A DNA stretch of 20,306 bases. Origin: Mesostigma viride. Taxonomy: Eukaryota; Streptophyta; Mesostigmatophyceae; Mesostigmatales; Mesostigmataceae. This document shows, piece by piece, positions 14,734 to 20,306 of this stretch (position 1 is its first letter; each line of letters opens with the position of its first letter). Under the pieces are notes generated by a model. It had not been told where the DNA came from, made no database searches, and saw only the letters and a program-made list of their open reading frames with translations. The DNA lies in NCBI GenBank assembly GCA_009746045.1, contig RPFO01000493.1:1-20306 (forward strand). The letters are read 5' to 3'. The position numbers and the translations under genes are program-made.

Positions 14734-16145
14734 CCCCCGTCGTCGACGCGGAAACCGTCGGGGTTGTACCGGATGAACAGAGTGGGCATGCCCATCGCCT
14801 GGCCCACGTTCACCATCCTGGTCTGCTCGCACTCGCAAGCATAATGCATGTGCTGGTGCTCGTCCACCTCGAGCACCAGCACGTGGGTCCCCGCGTCCCA
14901 CACGAAGTCCGGACGCACGCGGACGCACGCGCCGCCGTCGATCATGCGGTCGTGCGTCTCGTAGGGGGGCAAGGACCCCGCCGCGATCTCCGCGTCCAGG
15001 AACGCCTTGACCTGCATCTCGTGCCGCCTGGCAATTTTGGCGGCGCGGTCCGGGTCACACGTGGGACACCGACCCGACGCGTCGAGGATGTCGTCGAGAC
15101 CGCATACGCTGCACGGATGGATCGCGACATTACGACTGTCCGCGGGGGCGTGACACTCGCAATAACGGACGCCCTCGAGGTCGCGCGTGCCGAGCTCCTT
15201 GCATTCGGAGCACCGCATGCGGGGGTATCTGACATCCCCCCTGCGCTTATGGGACGCGCATCGACTCGCGGGGTTACCGGGCAAGCCGTACCACGCGAAG
15301 ACGCCGCACCCCGGCTCAGTGCATCGTCTGGACACGACGTTGACCGTGTCGGGCGTTCTGTGTACGGCGCACCGAGATGGACGTTGGTCGCCAGCGTAGC
15401 CGTATGACGGGTGCCGGCCGCATCCCGGCTCCTCGCACCGTTTGTTCATTATGTCGAACATGCCCGGCGTTTTGTGTACGGCGCACCGAGATGGACGTTG
15501 GTCGCCAGCGTGGCCGTAGACTGGTTGTCGATCGCACCCCGGCTCAGTGCATCGTTTGTTCTTTATGTCGAACATGCCCGGCGTTTTGTGTACGGCGCAC
15601 CTAATCGGACGCCTATCGCCCACGCGGCCGTACGTGGGTAGTGTATCGCATCCCGGCTCCTCACATCGTTTGTTCTTTATGTCGAACATGCCCGGCGTTT
15701 TGTGTACGGCGCACCTAATCGGACGCCTATCGCCCACGCGGCCGTACGCGGGTATTGTATTGCATCCCGGCTCCTCGCATCGTCTGGACACGACGTTAAG
15801 CATGTCGGGCGTTTTGTGTACGGCGCACCGAGACGCTCGTCTATCCCCGGCGAGTCCGTACACCGGAATTCTCAGGCACCCCAATTCCGTACATCGCTTG
15901 GACACGACGTTGATCATTCCGGGAGCCTTGTGTTTAGCGCATCGGGACGGACGTCGATCACCCACGTGGCCGTACGACGGCTGTCGTTCGCATCCCTCTT
16001 CGACGCATCGGCGGTTCACGATGTCGATCATGCCGGGCGACTTGTGTTTAGCGCATCGGGTCGCTCGTCGATCCCCCGCGAGGCCGTAGGTAGCCCACGT
16101 CGTGCAGTCCCCTTCCTCGCACATCCCCCGTTTCTTCGCCGACAT
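14703..16145 (-). CDS. EsV-1-7 repeat protein fused to a PD-(D/E)XK-like nuclease
   Basis: The 480-residue frame begins MSAKKRGMCEEGDC. Eight 38-residue repeats start at Cys 9, 47, 85, 123, 161, 199, 237 and 275. Seven have the exact EsV-1-7 spacing C-x4-C-x16-C-x2-H with a YG..GDRR core; the eighth has x15. This family is known from Ectocarpus virus EsV-1 and brown-algal IMMEDIATE UPRIGHT. Next come a Cys/His-rich spacer (from Cys 312) and a C-x2-C...C-x2-C zinc-ribbon-like piece (CSVCGLDD...CPTC, about residues 345-363). The domain at about 375-470 has RPDFVWD (near 411-417) and LEVDEHQH (425-432), matching the acidic pattern of a PD-(D/E)XK nuclease, and ends in FIRYNPD. I infer DNA or RNA targeting by zinc repeats and cleavage by the end domain. 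The frame breaks at 14734-14738. Repeats 4-7 are very similar in DNA, indicating recent 114-bp duplications. Confidence 0.85.
   Translation of the reverse strand: MSAKKRGMCEEGDCTTWATYGLAGDRRATRCAKHKSPGMIDIVNRRCVEEGCERQPSYGHVGDRRPSRCAKHKAPGMINVVSKRCTELGCLRIPVYGLAGDRRASRCAVHKTPDMLNVVSRRCEEPGCNTIPAYGRVGDRRPIRCAVHKTPGMFDIKNKRCEEPGCDTLPTYGRVGDRRPIRCAVHKTPGMFDIKNKRCTEPGCDRQPVYGHAGDQRPSRCAVHKTPGMFDIMNKRCEEPGCGRHPSYGYAGDQRPSRCAVHRTPDTVNVVSRRCTEPGCGVFAWYGLPGNPASRCASHKRRGDVRYPRMRCSECKELGTRDLEGVRYCECHAPADSRNVAIHPCSVCGLDDILDASGRCPTCDPDRAAKIARRHEMQVKAFLDAEIAAGSLPPYETHDRMIDGGACVRVRPDFVWDAGTHVLVLEVDEHQHMHYACECEQTRMVNVGQAMGMPTLFIRYNPDGFRVDDGGARGTGRCRS
15300..15910 (-). repeat. 114-bp coding tandem repeats within the EsV-1-7 gene
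   Basis: At DNA level, blocks containing GTGTACGGCGCACC and ATGTCGAACATGCCCGGCG recur every 114 bases, most closely in the copies around 15560-15790. This is the footprint of recent repeat expansion of the 38-residue zinc module and is a likely site of length variation between isolates. Confidence 0.8.
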
Positions 16146-16360
16146 CCCGGACGTCCGCCGCGCGCGATCGCGTCCCGCGCGGTCCGAGGTCTCCTCGTCT
16201 CCGTCGACCCTCTCCGCGAAAATTTATCGGCCCGGCGGAGCGAACGTGTCGTCCGGCGCCGCGCCGACCGATCCGATCGGACGCTCGCTCGTATCCTATT
16301 GGTGGATACTCCGAGCGCCGCGTCGAGAAAATAATCTCCCGCGATCTTATCAGAAACACA
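16146..16360. promoter_or_regulatory. Bidirectional promoter between the EsV-1-7 gene and the 71-residue gene
   Basis: On the minus strand GATAAATTTTC (16218-16228) is TATA-like, about 75 bases before the ATG at 16145. An inverted CCAAT box (ATTGG, 16301-16305) followed by GGATACTCCGAGCGCCGC lies about 36 bases before the plus ATG at 16361 and about 155 bases before the minus one. The same motif forms the ends of the foldback elements and occurs alone at 17564-17590 and 19231-19275. Promoter function is inferred from position. Confidence 0.5.
16263..16325 (+). repeat. Direct repeat flanking the 71-residue gene, left copy
   Basis: The block CCGATCCGATCGGACGCTCG, then CTCGTATCCTATTGG and ATACTCCGAGCGCCGCG, is repeated at about 16608-16668, where it leads into foldback element 2. 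The two copies enclose the small gene at 16361-16576, about 340 bases apart. Confidence 0.8.
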
Positions 16361-16576
16361 ATGCCCACCAAATCCACCTCCGCAGGCCGCGAGCGCGAGA
16401 TACGCAACCTCGCAGCGTCATTCAACCGCCTGATCCGGGGCATATACAGGGAGACGGAGGCCGTGAAACGGTACACCAACAACGTGGCCTACACGAGAGC
16501 GCTTACAAAACTATCGGACAAGTACAGGAGAGATGTCGACAGATTATTTGATTCCAAAGTCGTGAGGAAGCGTTAG
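16361..16576 (+). CDS. Small basic helical protein, unknown function
   Basis: This 71-residue product starts MPTKSTSAGREREIRNLAAS. It is predicted by eye to be almost entirely helical with many Arg and Lys (IRGIYRETEAVKRYTNN, LSDKYRRDVDRLFDSK), suggesting a small coiled-coil or nucleic-acid-binding protein. The ATG at 16361 follows the CCAAT/GCGCC motif by 36 bases, in the context ACACAATGC. It lies between two copies of a direct repeat of about 60 bp and directly before foldback element 2, whose plus-strand AATAAA (about 16990) may end its transcript. No family is recognised. Confidence 0.6.
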   Translation: MPTKSTSAGREREIRNLAASFNRLIRGIYRETEAVKRYTNNVAYTRALTKLSDKYRRDVDRLFDSKVVRKR

Positions 16577-16607
16577 TAGACCCGACCCAATACGCCGCGC
16601 GCCGCGC

Positions 16608-16668
16608 CAACCGATCCGATCGGACGCTCGCTCGTATCCTATTGGACGATACTCCGAGCGCCGCGCCA
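16608..16668 (+). repeat. Direct repeat flanking the 71-residue gene, right copy
   Basis: This is the partner of 16263-16325 in the same orientation; GGACGATACTCC replaces GGTGGATACTCC. Its right part is the left end of foldback element 2. Confidence 0.8.
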
Positions 16669-17496
16669 GAGACGTGTGTACCCTCTGTTCCACCTCCCCC
16701 TTTCCGCCCTCTTAACCCCTATTATCGACCCCCGAAAACCCCCTTCCCGACCCCTAAAAAAAGCCCTGTTCCGGTGTTCCGCCCCACCCCCCCTGGGCCG
16801 GTATCATTCCGAAAAAAAATTTTCCTGGGACCGAAATCCTTTGTTTTGGACTTAGCCGATTTCGGCCTCTTTCCCTCTCTCCCTCTTCTTTTTCTCTCCC
16901 TCTCCTTTCTCTCTCCTCTCCCTATCTCTTCTCCTCTCCCTTCCCGTCCCTATATATCCAGGGTATAGGGGTCTATCTATTTTTTTCCTAATAAATCACT
17001 TTTTTATATGATACCAGCACGCCCCTCCGGGAATAGGAACGGTATATATAAGCGGCTATTCGTCCTATTTAACCGTGGGGCGTGAATAGGACACCGTCTC
17101 ATATATCCTATTTCCGGGATGGCGTGCCGGTATCATCTAGAAAAGTGATTTATTAGGAAAAAATAGATAGAACCCTATGCCCTGGATATATGGGGACGGG
17201 AAGAGAGGGGAGAAGAGAGAGAAAGGAGAGGAGAGAGAAAGGAGAGGGAGGGAGAGAAAGGGGAAGAGGAGAGGCCGAAATCGGCTAAGTCCAAAACGCC
17301 ATTTTCCTGGCCATAAAAAAAAAAAGTTTTCCAAATGATACCGGCCCGGGGGGGTGGGCCGGAACACCGGAACAGGCCTTTTTCGGGGTCGGGAAGGGGG
17401 TTGTCGGGGGTCAAAAAAGGGGGTGAAGAGGGCGAAAAGGGAGGGTGGAACGGAGGGATGCACCCGTTTTGGGCCGAATCGGCGCGGCGCTCCTAG
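16652..17496. mobile_element. Foldback (long inverted-repeat, MITE-like) element 2
   Basis: The left end CTCCGAGCGCCGCGCC and right end GGCGCGGCGCTCCTAG are inverted, and each is flanked by TA, as expected for a TA target-site duplication of the Tc1/mariner kind. The arms carry the same ordered blocks as element 1: the cytosine-rich segment, GGCCGGTATCATTC, the A-run, GGACTTAGCCGATTTCGG, the pyrimidine/purine tract, TATATCCAGGG and CCTAATAAATCA. The centre (about 16995-17150) is nearly identical to that of element 1, with the four AATAGGA boxes. The right arm has local changes (GCCATTTTCCTGGCC near 17300). No ORF is credible; the frames seen are translations of simple sequence. Confidence 0.8.
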
Positions 17497-17987
17497 TATC
17501 CTCCAATCGGATCGCTCCGTTCGGCGGGAGATCCACGGGGCAGATGTGAACCGCACCTCTCTTCTGGCGCCGTACTCCTAGTATCCACCAATGAAAGGCG
17601 CGCGTACTACCGAGTGACCGGGACGGACCTAGACGGTGACGGATGTAAGCATAAGGCACGTGGCGTCAACGCGCACGGACGCGCCCGGATAGCGGGCTTG
17701 GGACTTGGCCGAATTCGCGGGTCCGCGGTCCTAGCTATGCGCATCTAGCTACCGTGGGAACATGATGGGACTCATTGAATAGGGGTTCATACACTCTTTT
17801 ATTCATAAATGGGCGGGGTTAAAGCACGTATCTCCTATCTACCCTGGCTATCTACCTCACGCGGCGCGCGCGTCGGCGAGGACGCGGGCCGGGACACGCC
17901 GTCCTCGTGTACACGGCGGGCACGCCGCGGCTGGGCGGGATGGAGCTGATGCACACGCGCGCACCCAGGTGACCCGTCCGTCCTCCG
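17497..17987. other. Intergenic stretch with a lone CCAAT motif and a poly(A) signal
   Basis: At 17564-17590 GGCGCCGTACTCCTAGTATCC followed by ACCAAT is a solo copy of the foldback-end motif. AATAAA on the minus strand lies at 17798-17803. Between about 17855 and 17970 a minus-strand frame reads ARVCISSIPPSRGVPAVYTR and ends in RRARRVR, and could be the true C-terminus of the broken gene to its right. No plus-strand gene is seen. Confidence 0.45.
17798..17803 (-). terminator. AATAAA poly(A) signal for the spliced minus-strand gene
   Basis: TTTATT on the plus strand gives GAATAAAAG on the minus strand, in an AT-rich patch about 190 bases beyond the last coding-like frame at 17988 and about 50 beyond an alternative end near 17855. 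Confidence 0.45.
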
Positions 17988-18979
17988 CTACTCCAGGAAC
18001 ACGGGCATTTGGCCGCTTGGAAAGGCCGGCCCGACGCGCTCGTGCGAGGACAGGATCGCAGCGAGCGGAGTGCGAGCGAAGTCCCTCAGTGGACGAGTCC
18101 GATCGTGCGCCCCGGCCGGCCGGCGTGGCGAAAGGTGCGGTACACAGTGCCGTCCTGCGCGGTCGCCGGCTCGCTCAGCAGTAGTCGGCCCCGACGCCGA
18201 CTTCGTATGACGGATCACTTCCACGAACTTCCCCGCGGAGTCGACCCAGCGCGTGCGGCCTTGGCGTCGTCCTGTCTGCGCACGGTCGGGTCGCGCGCCA
18301 CGTGCGAACACGGCCGAGGCCAGGGTGTCGCTTGGTCAGGGGGCCGAATGGGCCAGTCCTTGACGCGGTCGGAGAAGTCCGGAAACTCGCTGCCGTCCGC
18401 CGTCATCTCGGCGGCGGGCCGCTTCTTGGTCGCGGGACGAGGGGGGGCGCGGGACGAGGCGCGGGCGCGGCGCGCTGTGGCGGGAGGACGGTGTCGGATC
18501 CTGCGCCCACGTGCCCATTTCGTAGGACGGCGAGGCGGGGAAGCCGTAGGCGTCCGCGAACGAGCTGACCGCCCGACCACTTGGCTGGAGGCGTCGGTGA
18601 TGTCCGCCAGCAGGAGGTACGTCCACGGCCCCACTCGCGCGCCTTCGGGGGCGCGGGGAGGCGCGGCGACTAGCGCGGTGTCCGCGGGGCTGTCCGGGGT
18701 CGATTCGCCGCCGGACGCCGCCCCGGCGCAGTCCGGGTCGATCTCGTCGAGCGTCGGGAAGCTTCCCCATCCCAAGCCCTCCATGATGTCCACGTCCTGC
18801 GTGGTGCGGGCGAGCATAAGATGCCGCGAGTGTGTTAGAGGGAAGAATTCGAGGGCCAGACATGCGCGAGGATGCTAGATGGGGGAAGAATGCATATAGC
18901 TCACCTTTTCGGGAACAGGCGCAGGATGTCGAAGGACAGTTCGGAGGGCAGCGCAGTCGGGCGTCTGTGCGGAATCCAT
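17988..18979 (-). pseudogene. Spliced gene with several frame breaks, unknown function (copy 1)
   Basis: Exon 1 runs from the ATG at 18979 to 18905 (MDSAQTPDCAALRTVLRHP..., 25 codons). A 108-base intron (18797-18904) removes an in-frame TAG and joins, in phase 0, to an exon beginning DVDIMEGLGWGSFPTLDEID. The protein-like reading then changes frame near 18570 (to SSFADAYGFPASPSYEMGTW), near 18440 at a G7 run, near 18330 and near 18185, ending around GRTIGLV at about 18090, with further possible coding to 17988 or beyond. No family is recognised. Segments such as DSAGKFVEVIRHTK and GRTIGLV have counterparts in the gene at 19499-20306, so the two are paralogues. It is either a decayed gene or one damaged by base-call errors at G/C runs. 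Confidence 0.45.
18797..18904 (-). other. Probable GT-AG spliceosomal intron
   Basis: The donor reads AAG|GTGAGC and the acceptor CCGCACCACGCAG|GAC on the minus strand. The intron is 108 bases, contains an in-frame stop and separates two protein-like frames in phase 0. Donor, acceptor and phase together make chance unlikely, though no transcript is available. Confidence 0.55.
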
Positions 18980-19077
18980 GAGGAAGAATTGGTGGGGAGA
19001 GAGTTGGAGAGTCGGAGAGAGCGGAGAGCTGGACTCGAGAGAGCTGGAGAGCAGGATGCCCGGACAGTCGGTTCCTC

Positions 19078-19086
19078 CTCTTTATG
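19078..19086 (-). promoter_or_regulatory. TATA-like box for the spliced gene
   Basis: CATAAAGAG on the minus strand lies about 100 bases upstream of the ATG at 18979, with CCAAT boxes (inverted motif copies at 19231-19275) about 150 bases further upstream. The order CCAAT, TATA, ATG is that of an ordinary RNA polymerase II promoter. Confidence 0.4.
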
Positions 19087-19230
19087 CGTTTTCGTGGGCG
19101 AACGGACGCTCCGGATTCGCCGCGATCGGAGGGTCGCCAATCACCCCCGTGGATAACGCCGATCGTGTGCCAATCACGGCCGACCGTCAGATGGGCCGGG
19201 CATCTCCCGCGCCGCGCCATCGTTACCGTG

Positions 19231-19275
19231 GAGCTGCGCTAGTATCCACCAATGTATGTTAGTATCCACCAATGG
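19231..19275 (-). promoter_or_regulatory. Two tandem CCAAT/GGATACT motif copies
   Basis: CTAGTATCCACCAATG occurs at about 19239-19254 and TTAGTATCCACCAATG at 19259-19274. Both match the outer half of the foldback-element end motif, here without an element attached. They lie upstream of the spliced minus gene. Confidence 0.5.
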
Positions 19276-19462
19276 GACGCCGGCGATCCACACCGCGCCG
19301 GGACTTAGCGATTTCGGGACTTGCCATTTTCGGACTTTGCGACATTGGGACTGTCCCGGCGTCCTTACTCTAACGTCATCGCGCCGCCCGGTCGGACTGC
19401 CTACTTGGGATTAGCCCTACGTGTGCAATGTTGACTTGAGACGGGAACATGCAAGGCAAGGC
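19276..19462. other. Intergenic stretch with short GGGACTT repeats
   Basis: GGGACTTAGCGATTTCGG, GGGACTTGCCATTTTCGG and GGACTTTGCGACATTGGG follow each other at 19310-19350, resembling the GGACTTAGCCGATTTCGG block in the foldback arms. No gene is seen. Confidence 0.45.
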
Positions 19463-19468
19463 TTTATT
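19463..19468 (-). terminator. AATAAA poly(A) signal for the right-edge gene
   Basis: TTTATT at 19463-19468 gives TTAATAAAGCC on the minus strand, about 35 bases beyond the stop at 19499. A plus-strand AATAAA overlaps the same patch at 19472-19477. Confidence 0.5.
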
Positions 19469-19498
19469 AATCAATAAAATGGTGTTAATCACAAGTCG

Positions 19499-20306
19499 CT
19501 ATCTACATGTACACATGATAGCCCCGGGGCTATTCGACAGGATCGTCGCCGCCTCAGCAGGAGCGGGCGCGCGAGCAAGAGCTGGGCGGGAGCAGCCCGC
19601 GCGCGTGGTACGACGCGACAGTGGGCCGGCATTGGTCGTCTTGGCGAGGGCCACGGCGAACCCACTGCGAACCGTCCGCGGCCGTTTCGGTCTCCAGGAT
19701 GACGGAGCCGTGCTCGCCCGGCCGAGTCCGCACTCGTTGAGATCGTCTACAGACGGCAGGAGGAGGCCAGCGGGGTGGACGGAAAGTCCCGCAGGGCACC
19801 AGTCCGATCGTACGGCCGATAGCGGTTGCAGCGGGTGAAGATGGCGCCAAGTCGGCCCGTCGGGCTGGGCCAGCCACTCCTCCGGCCGGCCCAGGCGGGG
19901 CTTGAGCTCCGGACCTTCTCGATGAGCGGCCTTCCGAGTCCTCGTAACGGCCCTCGGACTTAAGGACGCACACGTGTCCTTCACGAGCGCCGCCACGACG
20001 CGCTGGTCTGCGCCCGAACGCGTCCAGTCGCCTATGCGGCCGAGAAGTCCGGCAGGGGACGGTGGGGCAGGGCGGACGGAACGGACTGGACGGGCCAGGG
20101 CGTACGGGATTGAGGAGGACGGACGGATACTCGGGCGGTCTGGACGGACGTCGCGCGCGCTCGACGCGCTGGACTCCTGGGCGCGTGCAGGCTTTGGGCA
20201 GGGGGCTGCCGCGGGCGCGTCGAAGGCTCTAATAGGTCGCCGGGGAGGCTGCGCGCGTCGCGAGAGCGGTTCCCGGCTCGCAGTATGCTGTCGCCGTAGT
20301 TGATGA
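19499..20306 (-). pseudogene. Paralogue of the spliced gene, broken frames, runs off right edge (copy 2)
   Basis: The minus strand has protein-like pieces in more than one frame: from the right edge INYGDSILRAGNRSRDARS; then GLLGRIGDWTRSGADQRVVA; PEEWLAQPDGPTWRHLHPLQ; a GRTIGLVPCG-type segment near 19790-19810; LLLPSVDDLNECGLG; and EHGSVILETETAADGSQW. Several match copy 1 (GDW...DQ with KDW...DQ; RTIGLV in both; HGSVILE with QMPVFLE). In the RTIGLV block most differences between copies fall at one codon position, so both were coding when they diverged. The 5' end is outside the window and any intron cannot be seen. The frame breaks have the same possible causes as in copy 1. Function is unknown. 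Confidence 0.4.

Noticed and set aside
15300-16334. Plus-strand ORFs opposite the EsV-1-7 gene
   Set aside because: They are antisense of the zinc repeats; the minus strand shows exact C-x4-C-x16-C-x2-H spacing.
18336-19220. 294-residue minus-strand ORF overlapping the spliced gene
   Set aside because: It starts upstream of the TATA-like box and reads the first exons out of frame; only its inner part (about 18440-18570) looks like protein and is included in the broken gene.
19974-20303. 109-residue plus-strand ORF at the right edge
   Set aside because: Gly/Arg/Ala-rich shadow opposite the protein-like minus frames of the paralogue.
1-20306. tRNA or rRNA genes
   Set aside because: No TTCGA-type T-loop in a cloverleaf setting and no rRNA core sequence was noticed on either strand; a covariance-model scan was not possible.

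Overview
The window looks like DNA from a large eukaryotic DNA virus, probably algal and Nucleocytoviricota-like, or from an endogenous copy of one in a GC-rich protist. The supporting evidence is: (i) closely packed, mostly unrecognisable genes on both strands in the left third, with short AT-rich TATA-like boxes in an otherwise GC-rich background; (ii) a protein with two bacterial-Ig-like repeats and a LamG-like end, a common design for virion surface proteins; (iii) a short all-beta protein with the look of a minor capsid or penton protein; and (iv) a protein with eight EsV-1-7 cysteine repeats joined to a PD-(D/E)XK-like nuclease domain. There are no bacterial operons, rRNA, tRNA or CRISPR arrays. 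AATAAA-type signals, TATA and CCAAT boxes and one convincing GT-AG intron point to eukaryotic transcription. I did not recognise the exact virus.

Layout. Positions 1-7064 are gene-dense: a partial minus gene at the left edge, a long basic/coiled-coil protein (326-2341, apparently continuing in another frame to 2712), an acidic minus-strand protein (2642-3349), the Ig/LamG protein (3516-4988), a 399-residue unknown with a possible F-box-like start (5295-6494) and a 175-residue unknown (6537-7064). A roughly 160-bp divergent promoter region at 3260-3425 is duplicated at 5033-5192. Positions 7065-9774 hold almost no genes and are dominated by a large inverted-repeat (foldback/MITE-like) element, a half copy of it, and several short tandem repeats. 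Two small minus-strand genes, one capsid-like, lie at 9775-10865. From 11041 to 12260 there are 28-bp tandem repeats, a broken gene end with a 21-G run, and an unknown 187-residue gene, the last two bracketed by 57-bp direct repeats. A 180-residue minus-strand unknown lies at 12511-13053, followed by about 1 kb of tandem repeats (112, 61 and 23 bp units). The EsV-1-7/nuclease gene (14539-16145, minus) and a 71-residue plus-strand gene (16361-16576) share a promoter region. A second complete foldback element occupies 16652-17496. The right end carries two paralogous minus-strand genes, the first spliced, both with broken reading frames.

Two themes link the regions. First, a CCAAT/GCGCC-type motif that forms the ends of the foldback elements also occurs alone upstream of genes, so the elements may have spread promoter sequence; the elements also carry AATAAA on each strand and may act as two-way transcript terminators. 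Second, at least three genes change frame at C/G homopolymers, each repaired by a single extra base. This suggests either systematic base loss in the assembly or slippage; gene ends at those places should be read with caution.
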